A stretch of DNA of 64,000 nt from Paraburkholderia kururiensis (GCF_034424375.1 NZ_CP139965.1:558001-622000), one strand, 5' to 3'; numbered from the stretch's first letter, positions 1-9,539 are shown. The notes: generated from the sequence alone by a model not told the origin. Program-made: numbers and translations.

Positions 1-1301
1 CGGCGTTCGGGACCCAGCAGCACCTTGTCGCGCGCTTCGTCGAAATCGGCCATGGAAACGCGCGCGTGGCCGCGCCGCACCGCGATGAGCGCGGCTTCGT
101 TCACGAGGTTCGCGAGGTCCGCTCCGGCGAAGCCCGGCGTGCCGCGCGCGATGACGGCCGAGTCGACGTCCGCCGCCACGGGCACCGGCCGCATATGCAC
201 TTCGAGAATCTTCTGGCGGCCCGCCGTGTCCGGCGCGGGCACCATCACCTGGCGGTCGAAGCGGCCCGGGCGCAGCAGCGCTGAATCGAGCACGTCGGGC
301 CGGTTCGTAGCCGCGAGCACGATCACGCTTTCGCTGCCGGAAAAGCCGTCCATTTCCACGAGCAGCTGGTTCACCGTCTGCTCGCGCTCGTCGTTGCCGC
401 CCGCGCCGCTGCTGCGGTGGCGGCCTACGGCGTCGATCTCGTCGATGAAGACGATGCACGGCGCGTGCTGGCGCGCCTCGCGAAAGAGGTCGCGCACGCG
501 CGCGGCGCCCACGCCCACGAACATCTCGACGAATTCGGCGCCGGAGATGGAAAAGAACGGCACGCCCGCTTCGCCCGCCACGGCGCGCGCAAGCAGCGTC
601 TTGCCGGTCCCCGGCGGCCCGACGAGCAGCACGCCCTTCGGCACGCGACCGCCCAGGCGCAGGAACGCGGAGGGCTCGCGCAGATAGCGCACGATCTCGT
701 CCAGCTCGCCCGCGGCTTCTTCTATGCCGGCGACGTCGGCGAACGTGGTGCGATGCGCGTCCGGCGAAATGAGCCTCGCGCGCGATCGGCCGAAGCTCGC
801 GGCCTTGTTGCTGCCGCTGCCCTGCGTGCCTTGCCGCGACGTGAAGAGAATCGCACCGACCATCAGCACGCCGATGAGCAGCGACTGGAAGAGCGGGCTG
901 TCGAGAAACCCGGCGCCGTTGTTCGGCGCGGCTTCGATGCGCACCTGATGGCTCAGCAGGCGGTCGATCAACGCGGCATCGGCCGGCGCAACGGTGCGAA
1001 ACGTGCCGCCGTTGCCGAGCTTGCCGGTCAGCGTCGACCCTTCGATCCGCACGCTGCGAACGCCGCCCTTCTCCACGAGCGCGACGAATTCGGAGTACGC
1101 GAGCGTGCGGACCTTCGCGGAATCGCCGGTGGCGCCTACGGCGGGGTCGTCCGCGCCGTTCTGGTAGGCCGTCGTCAGATCGGCGAGACCGGCCGTGCTG
1201 GCGCCGCTCACGGGAATGGGCTGCGCAAGGACGGGCGCCGCGTACGCCCATGCCGCGAACGCCGCCGCGGCGAGTCCTGCCCGTAAAGTGTGTTTGCGCA
1301 T
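1..1301 (-). CDS. ftsH: FtsH-family ATP-dependent zinc metalloprotease, partial (C-terminus beyond window)
   Basis: This is a membrane-anchored AAA+ protease that extracts and degrades membrane and unstable soluble proteins. The 433 visible residues show an N-terminal hydrophobic segment (about 8-26), a periplasmic FtsH_ext region (64-127) and a second membrane helix (138-154). The AAA module follows, with Walker A GPPGTGKT (228-235), pore motif FVGVG (261-265), Walker B VFIDEID (284-290) and arginine-finger region RPGRFDR (344-350). The HExxH protease domain would lie past the left edge, so peptidase activity cannot be checked. ATG at 1301 has AGGAGG upstream. The long alanine-rich N-terminus and the absence of rlmE, folP or glmM beside it suggest a second FtsH copy and not the housekeeping one. 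It is divergent from the lipoprotein gene at 1616. Confidence 0.93.
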   Translation of the reverse strand, partial: MRKHTLRAGLAAAAFAAWAYAAPVLAQPIPVSGASTAGLADLTTAYQNGADDPAVGATGDSAKVRTLAYSEFVALVEKGGVRSVRIEGSTLTGKLGNGGTFRTVAPADAALIDRLLSHQVRIEAAPNNGAGFLDSPLFQSLLIGVLMVGAILFTSRQGTQGSGSNKAASFGRSRARLISPDAHRTTFADVAGIEEAAGELDEIVRYLREPSAFLRLGGRVPKGVLLVGPPGTGKTLLARAVAGEAGVPFFSISGAEFVEMFVGVGAARVRDLFREARQHAPCIVFIDEIDAVGRHRSSGAGGNDEREQTVNQLLVEMDGFSGSESVIVLAATNRPDVLDSALLRPGRFDRQVMVPAPDTAGRQKILEVHMRPVPVAADVDSAVIARGTPGFAGADLANLVNEAALIAVRRGHARVSMADFDEARDKVLLGPER

Positions 1302-1615
1302 GGCTACCGCCTCCTCGTGAAGCGCGCGATGCGGGTGTCCGGGCGGCAACGCGCCGTGCCTATCGCGCCGCGCCCATCGTTTCGCATCTGAACAGACTCA
1401 AGACTCGCGCGAGCGTGTTCCGGCCCCGTTGATGTGGATCAAGCGGTGGATCAAGCGGACCTGGCGTGCTGTCGGCACCGCGCAACGTGGCGGCCCGCCG
1501 CCCTTTGCCTCACAATCACGGGCGTGCCGCGGCGGCCGGCTTTCATCGGGCTGTCGGCGTGCGGCATGGCTGTCCGGCTTTTCTGTGCCTTCCCGTTCTC
1601 GTCGCGCTGTACAAC
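1302..1615. promoter_or_regulatory. Divergent intergenic region between ftsH-like and NlpC/P60 genes
   Basis: These 314 bases separate two divergently transcribed genes and must hold both promoters. I see an AGGAGG ribosome-binding site for the leftward gene just inside the left edge, but no convincing -35/-10 pair, operator or hairpin. An open frame runs through from 1466 into the lipoprotein gene, but the signal peptide with its lipobox argues for the start at 1616. Confidence 0.4.
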
Positions 1616-3220
1616 ATGTCCCTCGATTTCGTGCGTTTCCCGCTGTCCCGTCCCATCGCTCGGCGTTCGGCCGCGCGCTTGCCGGCCGCCGCTGTTGCGT
1701 TCTGGCTCGCGCTCACGCTGGCCGGTTGCGCCACGCCGCCCGCCCGGCCGGCGGATGAAGCCGCGCCCGCGCATGACGTGGTCGGCCTCTTCCCGATGGA
1801 CGCGTACGACCAGAACGTGGACCATTGGATCGACCCGCGCGATGCGGCATACGACCGGCCCTTCCTCTCGGCAAACGAACAGCGCGAGCATGAAGCGGCG
1901 CTTTACGCGCGCTATTTCGGCACGGGGACAGGCTCGAGTAGCGGCACCGCCAACGCCGATGCACCCTCGCCCTGGAACCCCGCGTATATCGACCACACCG
2001 TGTACCGCGACGGCGGCGAAGCCATTGCGTCATTGCAGCGCCGGCGCCTGAGCTGGTTCGACAACCGCGAGCAAACGGGCCGCCATATCGGCTACGGGCA
2101 GAACTTCCGTCCGCATACGGGCGCGTGGATCGACGCCATCGCGAAGAACATGAACGTGGCGCAGTTCGAGGGCACGCCGCACTACGCCGGCTCGCAACGG
2201 GCCATTGCCACGGGCAATCTGCTCGTGCGCGAACTGCCCACCATGGACCCGTCGTTCTACGACTGGCACATCGCGGGTGAAGGCTATCCCTTCGACAATT
2301 TGCAGATTTCGGCGGTGCGCCCCGGCACGCCGCTCTATGTGCTCGGCAGCAGCGCGGACGGCGCGTGGCGTTACGTGCAGACACCGGACCTGCAAGGCTG
2401 GGTGCAAAGCGACCACGTAGGCATGGTGGACGACGCGTTCGTGCTGGCGTGGCGCGCCGCTGCGAGCAAGATGTGGGGTGCGGTGATCGCGGCATCCGCG
2501 CCCGTGAGCGACACGCAGGGCACGTTCCGCTTCAATGCGCCTGCGGGCAGCCTGCTGCCGTTGCAGGCCGCGTCTGCGGGTTCAGCTTCGGCCAACACGT
2601 GGAACGTGCTCGTGCCCGCACGCGACGTCGACGGCCGCGCCGTGATTCGCACGGCCACGCTCGACGCATCGCAGATCGCGCCCATGCCGCTCGCCGCGAC
2701 GCCGCGCCATCTCGCCATGCTGCTCAAGAATCTGATCGGCCGCCCGTACGGTTGGGGCAACGCGGGTTTCTACAACGACTGTTCTTCTGAACTCCAAAGC
2801 ATCTTCGCCGCATTCGGCGTGTGGCTGCCGCGCCATTCGTCCACGCAGATGAGCGCGGGACGCATGACCGACCTTTCCGATGCCTCGCCCACGGAACGCC
2901 TCGATTACCTCGCGCATCACGGCGTGCCCATGCGCACGCTCATCTACATCGGCGGCCACGTGATGCTGTACCTCGGCAACACCACGCGCGATGGCAAGCT
3001 GGTGCCCGTGGTGTATCAGGACGTATGGGGCCTGCGTCCCGCCGACAATAGCCGGCGCGCGGTGATCGGCGGCTCCGTGATTCTGCCGCTGCTCGCGCAC
3101 ATTCCCGAAGACCCGTCGCTCGAATCGCTCGCGGGCACGTCTACGTTTCAGATCTCGATCATCGGCGGGCCTGACGAAGGCGGGCCATCGCAAGGCGACG
3201 AGGACAATCCCGCAAGCTGA
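1616..3220 (+). CDS. SH3-domain NlpC/P60 (C40) cell-wall hydrolase lipoprotein
   Basis: This is a putative peptidoglycan endopeptidase tethered as a lipoprotein. The 534-residue product starts with an arginine-containing signal peptide and a lipobox LAGC, placing the lipidated cysteine at residue 38. The middle of the protein has SH3b-like segments (around residues 220-280). The C-terminal third is an NlpC/P60 domain opened by RPYGWGN, with catalytic Cys389 in NDCSSE and His448 in GGHVMLYLG. This order, N-terminal domain, SH3b modules, then NlpC/P60, matches the known SH3b1/SH3b2/NLPC_P60 lipoprotein family. Family members cut within the stem peptide; the exact bond here is unknown. The ATG at 1616 was chosen because it gives a compact signal peptide; the reading frame is open upstream to 1466. 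A terminator follows 25 bases after the stop. Confidence 0.85.
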   Translation: MSLDFVRFPLSRPIARRSAARLPAAAVAFWLALTLAGCATPPARPADEAAPAHDVVGLFPMDAYDQNVDHWIDPRDAAYDRPFLSANEQREHEAALYARYFGTGTGSSSGTANADAPSPWNPAYIDHTVYRDGGEAIASLQRRRLSWFDNREQTGRHIGYGQNFRPHTGAWIDAIAKNMNVAQFEGTPHYAGSQRAIATGNLLVRELPTMDPSFYDWHIAGEGYPFDNLQISAVRPGTPLYVLGSSADGAWRYVQTPDLQGWVQSDHVGMVDDAFVLAWRAAASKMWGAVIAASAPVSDTQGTFRFNAPAGSLLPLQAASAGSASANTWNVLVPARDVDGRAVIRTATLDASQIAPMPLAATPRHLAMLLKNLIGRPYGWGNAGFYNDCSSELQSIFAAFGVWLPRHSSTQMSAGRMTDLSDASPTERLDYLAHHGVPMRTLIYIGGHVMLYLGNTTRDGKLVPVVYQDVWGLRPADNSRRAVIGGSVILPLLAHIPEDPSLESLAGTSTFQISIIGGPDEGGPSQGDEDNPAS

Positions 3221-3245
3221 GTCTTCGTCGAAGACCAGCGATGCC

Positions 3246-3267
3246 GGGCGCCTCGCAAGCGCCCTTT
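3246..3267 (+). terminator. Probable intrinsic terminator after the NlpC/P60 gene
   Basis: A six-base-pair all-GC stem, GGGCGC (3246-3251) with GCGCCC (3259-3264), encloses a seven-base loop and is followed by a short TTT. It sits 25 bases after the stop codon at 3220. The T run is short, so efficiency may be modest. Confidence 0.55.
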
Positions 3268-3637
3268 AACCGGCTCGCCCGCCGATCGCCGCGCTGCCGT
3301 CAGGCGCACGCAGCTACGCCGTGCGGCACGTCCGCCCCCACTTACCAGCGCTTACCTTTCCTCCCCGCGCAATGCCAGGCGCAATGCCTGCGCTGGCCCG
3401 CGTATGTCCCCTAAGCGCGATGCGTGATACCGGCCAGCGCCACACAGACTCCCTGCCTGACTCTCTTCACTGCATGCGCGGTCATGCAACCGCGCCCGCT
3501 TCGAACCACGCCACGTTATTAATCGATTAACGATGCGTAACGCAACGGCAACCGATCACAACAACAACTTCACTATGCTGCGCCTCATTCGACGGTAAAC
3601 ACCGCCGACGACCTGTCCCCGTCCAGGAACGACTGCC
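3268..3637. other. Intergenic region, no gene seen
   Basis: This stretch is less GC-rich towards its right half, around the palindromic TTAATCGATTAA near 3518-3529. It probably holds the promoter of the small gene at 3638. I see no convincing reading frame, repeat or RNA. Confidence 0.4.
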
Positions 3638-4015
3638 ATGTACCACCTGATGACAATGGAGCCCGTGAACGAAGCCGGCACGGTTGCGGTGCGCTTCACG
3701 ATAGAAGGCCGGTCTTCCGTATTGGGCGCCGCCGATGTGGACACGCTCATCGAAAAGCTCGTCGCCTTACGGGCCGGCATGTCGCCCGCTCATTCCATGA
3801 CGCCCGTGCCCTCGCACAACTATCCGCTCGAAGTGGACCCGAGCTGGCATGTAGACCGCACGCCGCTTTTCGACGGCCCCGTGCTCATGTTGCGCCACGC
3901 CGGTATGGGCTGGACTGCGTATGCACTGCCCGCTCGCAGCGTTTGCCAGCTGGTCGACGCGCTCGAAATGCAGCCCGCTCCAGCCGCATTCGCCGCCCAT
4001 CCCGTGATGAATTAG
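3638..4015 (+). CDS. Conserved-looking hypothetical protein, 125 residues
   Basis: I do not recognise a family. The product has no signal peptide and no membrane segment. It begins MYHLMTMEPVNEAG, has a predicted mixed strand/helix N-terminal half including ADVDTLIEKLVALRAGM (an amphipathic helix), and a C-terminal part that looks like a second strand/helix unit (HAGMGWTAYALPARSVCQLVDAL). This two-unit pattern suggests a small alpha/beta cytoplasmic protein. Its start is supported by AGGAACG about eight bases upstream. It stands alone between two gaps of over 400 bases, so the neighbourhood gives no clue to its job. That it is a real gene is inferred from the codon pattern, the ribosome-binding site and the soluble-protein-like sequence. 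Confidence 0.6.
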   Translation: MYHLMTMEPVNEAGTVAVRFTIEGRSSVLGAADVDTLIEKLVALRAGMSPAHSMTPVPSHNYPLEVDPSWHVDRTPLFDGPVLMLRHAGMGWTAYALPARSVCQLVDALEMQPAPAAFAAHPVMN

Positions 4016-4429
4016 CGCCGTTGTGTGCCGGCGCCGCAGGTCGTCGTTCAGACGTGACCACGAGCACGTAGAACGATCCGCTGTATCGCTTCCGGCTGCT
4101 TCTGTGTGCTGCCGCCCGCTACCGACGCCCGGCGGACGGCTCGTGATGTGCTCTGTTGCGTCGCTGGAGCCGACCATGGTGCGAAGTGTCATTCCCGGTG
4201 TACTGACCGTGTGGCTGCTCAACACGAAAGACGCACCGCCTGGTGACGCGTGCAACCGCGAGACCGAAGCCCGCTGGCACGCCGCAACCTTTCACATGCG
4301 CCATTCGATTCCAGCTGAACGCTATGCGCCGCGCCCGCACTGCGTTCCTCCCGCCTCTCAGGCGTATTCGTTCGTGCGGCAAACGGTCGGGTATCACCCG
4401 AACCTTCTGCCGCCTCCTTACCGGTCAAC
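4016..4429. other. Intergenic region upstream of the bamA-lptD paralogue pair
   Basis: No supported gene lies in these 414 bases. The possible frames here have arginine- and cysteine-rich translations typical of shadows. The region should contain the promoter for the bamA-like gene at 4430, but I cannot point to a specific site. Confidence 0.35.
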
Positions 4430-6751
4430 ATGAAGTCCAGATTCTTTTCCAGGTTCATGACGCCACGCGTCGACATCGTGATTGCCGGCGCCATCGGCGC
4501 CATCGCGGCGCCCGCCGCGCATGCCACCACACCCTTCGTCGTTCAGGACATCCGCCTTGAAGGGCTGCAGCGCGCCGAGCCCGGCACCGTGTTTTCCTAT
4601 CTGCCCATCAAACAGGGCGATACGTTCACGGACGACAAGGCGTCCGAAGCCATTCGCGCGCTGTACGACACCGGTTTTTTCAACGACGTGAAGATCGCCA
4701 CCGAAGGCAATGTCGTGATCGTGCGCGTGGTGGAACGCGCCGCCATCGGCACAATCGACTTTTCCGGACTGCACGAGTTCGACAAGGACAACCTCACCAA
4801 GGCGCTGCGCAAAGTGGGGCTTTCGCAGGGCCGCAACTACGACCGCGCGCTGGTGGACCACGCCGAGCAGGAACTGAAACGCCAGTACCTCACGCGCGGC
4901 TTCTATGCCGCGGAGGTCACCACCACGGTCACGCCTATCGACCGCAATCGCGTCGCCATTCTCTTTGCCGTGATCGAAGGACCGAGCGCGAAGATTCGCC
5001 AGGTCAACTTCATCGGCAACAAGGTGTTCGACGACGACGTGCTGCGCGACCAGATGCAGGAGTCCACGCCGAACTGGTTTTCCTGGTACACGAAAGACGA
5101 TCTCTATTCGAAAGACAAGCTCACGGGCGACCTCGAAAACGTGCGCTCGTATTACCTGAACCGCGGCTATCTGGAGTTCAACATCGAGTCCACGCAAGTC
5201 TCGCTCTCGCCCGACAAGAAGGACATGTTCCTCACCGTCACCGTGCACGAGGGCGAACCGTACACGGTGTCGGACGTCACGCTGGCGGGCGATCTGCTGG
5301 GCCGCGAGGCCGAGCTCCGCAAGCTCGTCGCCATGAAGCCGGGCGAGCGCTTCTCCTCGGAAAAACTGCAGGCCGCGACGAAGGCGCTGGTCGACAAGCT
5401 GGGCGAATACGGCTACGCGTTCGCCACCGTCAACGCAGTGCCGCAGATCGATCAGGAACACCACAAGGTTGCGCTCACGCTTCAGGTGGACCCGGGACGC
5501 CGCGTGTACGTGAGGCGCGTGAATATCGAAGGCAATACGCGCACACGCGACGAAGTGATTCGTCGCGAAATGCGGCAGTTCGAAAGCTCGTGGTTCGACT
5601 CGTCGCGCCTGACGCTGTCGAAGGACCGACTCAATCGCCTCGGCTACTTCACCGACGTCGATGTGACGACCGTGCCCGTGGAAGGATCGCGCGATCAGGT
5701 GGACGTAGACGTGAAGGTCACAGAAAAGCCCACGGGCACCATTTCGCTGGGCCTCGGTTACGGCTCGGGCGAAGGGCCGATCATCTCCGCAGGCGTGACG
5801 CAGGACAACGTGTTCGGCTCCGGCAACACGCTCTCCGTGAACGTCAACACCGCCACTTCGTACCGAACGCTGACCGTCACGCAGGTGGACCCGTACTTCA
5901 CCGTGGACGGCATCAAGCGCATCACGGACGTCTATTACCGCACGACAGAACCGCTCTACTACTCGAGCAGTTCGAGCTTCCGGATTATCGCGGCCGGCGC
6001 GGATCTCAAATTCGGCATTCCGTTCTCGGAGTCGGACATGATCTACTTCGGCCTCGGCTTCGAGCAGGACCGGCTCGATACGGACTCGGCCACGCCGCAA
6101 ACCTATATCGATTACGTGAAGGACTTCGGCCGCGTTTCCAACAACATCCCGCTCACAGTCGGCTGGTCGCGCGATGCGCGCGACAGCGCGCTCGTGCCCA
6201 GCCGCGGCTACTACGCCCAGGCCAACGCCGAGTACGGCACGCCCGCCGGCACCACGCCGTACTACAAGGCCGACGTGCAGGCCCAGTATTACTACTCGTT
6301 CGCGCGCGGCTTCGTGCTGGGTTTCAACTTCCAGGGCGGCTACGGCAATGGCCTGAACGGCAAGGCATACCCCATCTTCAAGAACTACTACGCGGGCGGC
6401 ATCGGGTCGGTGCGCGGCTACGAGACCAGTTCGCTCGGCCCGCGCGACACGAGCACGGGCGACCCGATCGGCGGCTCGAAGATGATCGTGGGCAACATCG
6501 AAGTCACGTTCCCGCTGCCGGGCACGGGCTACGACCGCACGCTGCGCGTGTTCACGTTCCTCGACGGCGGCAACGTGTGGGGCTCCGAAGGCAGCAGCAC
6601 GGGGGCGAACGGGCTGCGCTACAGCTACGGCATAGGCCTCGAATGGATCTCGCCCATCGGCCCGCTGAAGCTCGATTTCGGTCTGCCCGTGGTGCGGCAT
6701 GCAGGCGACCAGTACCAGAAATTCCAGTTCCAGATCGGCACGTCGTTCTGA
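4430..6751 (+). CDS. bamA: BamA paralogue, outer-membrane beta-barrel assembly protein
   Basis: This is an Omp85-family protein that inserts beta-barrel proteins into the outer membrane. The 773 residues include a signal peptide ending near AAHA (about residue 34), five POTRA repeats over roughly 35-430 (first one FVVQDIRLEGLQ), and a C-terminal 16-strand barrel. The barrel carries the lid-loop motif VRGY at 661-664, where the family usually has VRGF, and ends in a terminal phenylalanine (IGTSF), the expected barrel signal. Length equals that of housekeeping BamA. The usual neighbours (rseP, skp, lpxD, fabZ) are absent, so this is most likely a second copy. It is followed 90 bases later by an LptD paralogue, probably in one operon. 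The symbol denotes the family; it may not be the essential copy. Confidence 0.92.
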   Translation: MKSRFFSRFMTPRVDIVIAGAIGAIAAPAAHATTPFVVQDIRLEGLQRAEPGTVFSYLPIKQGDTFTDDKASEAIRALYDTGFFNDVKIATEGNVVIVRVVERAAIGTIDFSGLHEFDKDNLTKALRKVGLSQGRNYDRALVDHAEQELKRQYLTRGFYAAEVTTTVTPIDRNRVAILFAVIEGPSAKIRQVNFIGNKVFDDDVLRDQMQESTPNWFSWYTKDDLYSKDKLTGDLENVRSYYLNRGYLEFNIESTQVSLSPDKKDMFLTVTVHEGEPYTVSDVTLAGDLLGREAELRKLVAMKPGERFSSEKLQAATKALVDKLGEYGYAFATVNAVPQIDQEHHKVALTLQVDPGRRVYVRRVNIEGNTRTRDEVIRREMRQFESSWFDSSRLTLSKDRLNRLGYFTDVDVTTVPVEGSRDQVDVDVKVTEKPTGTISLGLGYGSGEGPIISAGVTQDNVFGSGNTLSVNVNTATSYRTLTVTQVDPYFTVDGIKRITDVYYRTTEPLYYSSSSSFRIIAAGADLKFGIPFSESDMIYFGLGFEQDRLDTDSATPQTYIDYVKDFGRVSNNIPLTVGWSRDARDSALVPSRGYYAQANAEYGTPAGTTPYYKADVQAQYYYSFARGFVLGFNFQGGYGNGLNGKAYPIFKNYYAGGIGSVRGYETSSLGPRDTSTGDPIGGSKMIVGNIEVTFPLPGTGYDRTLRVFTFLDGGNVWGSEGSSTGANGLRYSYGIGLEWISPIGPLKLDFGLPVVRHAGDQYQKFQFQIGTSF

Positions 6752-6841
6752 CGCGTCCGGCCTCATTCATCTGCTACTGCCTCGCTCATTGATTTGCGAT
6801 CCGTATCGTTACGCCACCGCAGGTTGCGCGTCAGAGTAGGA

Positions 6842-9148
6842 ATGCTTCGGCTTCCTCTCGATCTGCTGCTCGCCGCGCCCGCATGCATCGCGTGCCTGCC
6901 GGGCCTCGCGTATGCGCAACTCGCCGCGCAAGCCGCTCTGCCCTATCGCCTGGACGGCGCATGGGGCTTGCAGCTCGCGCCCGAACTCGCGGATCATCCG
7001 CTCGCACCCAGTGAAAAGGCTTCGACATTCACCGACAGCAGCAGCGCAACAGGCACCAGCAACACGGACCTCGCACTCAAAGGCAACGCGCAATTACGGA
7101 GCGGTACGTCCGTGGTCAAGGCCGATGCGCTCCACTACGACGTGGACACCGATATGGCCGACGCCTACGGCCACGTGCAGCTCACGCAGGACGGCAATAT
7201 TTTCAGCGGGCCGGACGCCCATCTTCGGGTGAGCGAGACGGCGGGCACGATGAGCACGCCCGCCTACCATTTCACGCTGACGAACGGCTCGGGCCGCGCT
7301 TCGCGCATCGACCTCATCGACGCAGAGCGCGAGACGGCCTACGACGCGACATACACCACGTGCGATTGCGTCGAAAGTCCCGCGTGGCATCTGCGCGCTT
7401 CGCGCCTCGATCTGGACCAGGGCGAGAACGAGGGCGTGGCGTACAACGGCGTGCTGTTTTTCGGCAGCGCGCCGCTTTTCGCGTTTCCGTGGCTCACGTT
7501 TCCGCTCAACGGCGAACGCGCCACAGGGCTCTTGCCGCCCACGCTCTCGCTCAGTTCGACGAGCGGCTACGACTTCCAGTTGCCCGTCTATTTCAATCTG
7601 GCGCCCAATTACGACCTGACGCTCACGCCGCGCGTCATGACCAAACGCGGCGCCATGCTGACAGCCGACTATCGCTATCTGACAGCGAATTCGTCCGGCG
7701 CTCTCTCCATTGCGTACCTGCCCCACGATTCGATCACGAAGACGAACCGCTATTCGATTTCGTTCGAGCATCGGCAAACGCTGGGCGACGGACTTGCGGC
7801 GTATGTGAACTACAACCGCGTGTCCGATGCCGCGGTGCCGACGGACCTTGGTCAAAACGCCTTTGTGCTGGGTTCGCAGACGGTGTTTCAGCAGGAAGCC
7901 GGCGTCACGTACAACCACGGCCCGTGGTCCGTGCTCGCACGCGTGCAGGACTGGCAGTCGTTCACGACGTCGCCACCGTACAATCGCGAGCCCGAAATAG
8001 ACGCGAAATACACGCGCTACAACGTTGCGGGATTCGACTTCGGCGCAGAGGTGAACGCCACGCGCTTTTCGATTCCCGTCGGACATTCCACGCAGGGCGA
8101 GCGCTTCACGTTCGACCCCTACGCGAGTTACGCCATCGTGCATCCGGGCTGGTACGTCATGCCCAAAGTGCAATGGCACTTCGCGTCGTACGATCTCAGC
8201 AGCATCGGCAGCAATGCCCCTGCGGGCCAGCCGAAGACGTTCAGCTTCAACGTTCCCACACTGAGCTTCGATTCAGGCGCAACGTTCGAGCGCAACATCC
8301 GCCTCTTCGGCGTCGACATGATCCAGACGCTCGAGCCGCGTCTCTACTACGTCTACACGCCTTACCGGAACCAGACGTTCGCGCCCATCTTCGACACGGC
8401 GCCGCTCGACTTCGGGCTGGCGGAGATTTTCACCAGCAACCGCTTCGTGGGCGGCGACCGCGTGTCCGACATGAACCGCGTGACGGCAGGCATCACGACG
8501 CGCTTTCTCGATGCCGCGACCGGCGCGGAACGCGCACGCTTCGTGCTCGCCCAGGAATACTATTTCCGTTCCACGCAAGTCACGATGTCAGGTGACATTC
8601 CGCCTTCGACAGGTCCCTCGAACGTCATCGCAGGCGCATCGTTCAACATAGGCCAAAACATCAGCGTCCAACAGGCCGTCGCATACGACCAGTCGAACAA
8701 CGCGTTCGCGCAGGCTACGTCGGGGTTGAGCTGGAAGCCGGAAGACGGCAAGGTGTTCAACGCCGCCTATCTCTATGCGAAAGCGAACGCGACGCTCGGT
8801 GACGCGGCGGTGAACCAGATTCTTCTCTCGAGCCAATGGCCGCTCTCGCGCCGGATGTCGGCGGTAGGCATGATCGATTACGACATGGGCGTTCACCGCA
8901 CCGTGGCCGGCCTGCTCGGCATGCAATACCAGGCCGACTGCTGGGCCGTGAGCCTCGCCTTCGAGAAGTACACCAACACGAGCAGCACGAACACGCCGAC
9001 GAGCGGCACACGGCTGCTGATGCAGCTGCAACTGAACGGCGTGAGCCGCATCGACAACGGACTGCTTCAGCAGTTTCGCGCGAGCGTCGCCGGCTATAGC
9101 GCGCCGGGCGTGCCCGCTTCCGCGTCGCGGTTTACGGACTACCCGTGA
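6842..9148 (+). CDS. lptD: LptD paralogue, LPS-assembly outer-membrane protein
   Basis: LptD with LptE places lipopolysaccharide in the outer leaflet. The product (768 residues from the ATG at 6842) has a signal peptide ending at AYAQ, an OstA/LptA-like N-terminal jellyroll (ADALHYDVDTD, a typical repeat) and a large C-terminal barrel. Cysteines in the mature part are C174 and C176 (TTCDC) and a single C700 (DCW). Escherichia coli LptD uses C31, C173, C724 and C725, so the N-terminal cysteine and one of the C-terminal pair are missing here, although one long-range disulfide remains possible. The usual neighbours surA and pdxA are absent, which points to a second copy. The frame is open from a TTG at 6794; ATG 6842 was preferred because it gives a normal signal peptide. 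Confidence 0.88.
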   Translation: MLRLPLDLLLAAPACIACLPGLAYAQLAAQAALPYRLDGAWGLQLAPELADHPLAPSEKASTFTDSSSATGTSNTDLALKGNAQLRSGTSVVKADALHYDVDTDMADAYGHVQLTQDGNIFSGPDAHLRVSETAGTMSTPAYHFTLTNGSGRASRIDLIDAERETAYDATYTTCDCVESPAWHLRASRLDLDQGENEGVAYNGVLFFGSAPLFAFPWLTFPLNGERATGLLPPTLSLSSTSGYDFQLPVYFNLAPNYDLTLTPRVMTKRGAMLTADYRYLTANSSGALSIAYLPHDSITKTNRYSISFEHRQTLGDGLAAYVNYNRVSDAAVPTDLGQNAFVLGSQTVFQQEAGVTYNHGPWSVLARVQDWQSFTTSPPYNREPEIDAKYTRYNVAGFDFGAEVNATRFSIPVGHSTQGERFTFDPYASYAIVHPGWYVMPKVQWHFASYDLSSIGSNAPAGQPKTFSFNVPTLSFDSGATFERNIRLFGVDMIQTLEPRLYYVYTPYRNQTFAPIFDTAPLDFGLAEIFTSNRFVGGDRVSDMNRVTAGITTRFLDAATGAERARFVLAQEYYFRSTQVTMSGDIPPSTGPSNVIAGASFNIGQNISVQQAVAYDQSNNAFAQATSGLSWKPEDGKVFNAAYLYAKANATLGDAAVNQILLSSQWPLSRRMSAVGMIDYDMGVHRTVAGLLGMQYQADCWAVSLAFEKYTNTSSTNTPTSGTRLLMQLQLNGVSRIDNGLLQQFRASVAGYSAPGVPASASRFTDYP

Positions 9149-9202
9149 CGAGACGGGCGACAACGTTGCTCATCCGCCCTGTCGCGTGCGCGACACACGC
9201 GC

Positions 9203-9382
9203 TCACCGCATGAAGAGCCTCAGCACGACGCCGAACAGGCCGAATCCGACCACGAGCGAAGCGACAAGACCGAGCAGAACCAGCACGAGCACGACGGCGG
9301 TCCTGATGGAGCCCGCCTGCCTGCGCGGGGCAAAGCGCGATTTTCGGTGCGCGGCGGCGCGGGCGGTCACGATGTCAGGCAT
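9203..9382 (-). CDS. Small single-pass membrane protein, 59 residues
   Basis: The 59-residue product has a basic N-terminal half (RKSRFAPRRQ) followed by one strongly hydrophobic helix over about residues 29-55 and a short LFMR tail. That layout is a typical small inner-membrane protein with a cytoplasmic positive N-terminus. The start at 9382 is favoured over an upstream in-frame start at 9484 because AGGGGC lies about six bases ahead of it. It is convergent with the lptD-like gene, 54 bases away. No family is recognised and no function is proposed. Confidence 0.55.
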   Translation of the reverse strand: MPDIVTARAAAHRKSRFAPRRQAGSIRTAVVLVLVLLGLVASLVVGFGLFGVVLRLFMR

Positions 9383-9539
9383 CACAGGCCCCTGAAGGGA
9401 TTGAACGGGCGAACTCCCGATGGGAGCACAGGTTATACCCGCAACCACCGCAACGTTTACCCTGGTGCGCCGTTTAAGTTTCATTTAAGTGGGCACCCGT
9501 ACAGTCGGTTCGCGTTGCGCACCCGCCTTGCACGGCGAT

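Noticed and set aside
1466..1615. Longer start for the NlpC/P60 lipoprotein
   Set aside because: The added 50 residues would precede and bury the signal peptide and lipobox; the ATG at 1616 is the better start.
4418..6766. Long open frame on the minus strand across the bamA paralogue (782 codons)
   Set aside because: It is the antisense shadow of a GC-rich gene: the translation is rich in arginine, alanine and histidine with no fold-like pattern, while the plus frame is a clear BamA.
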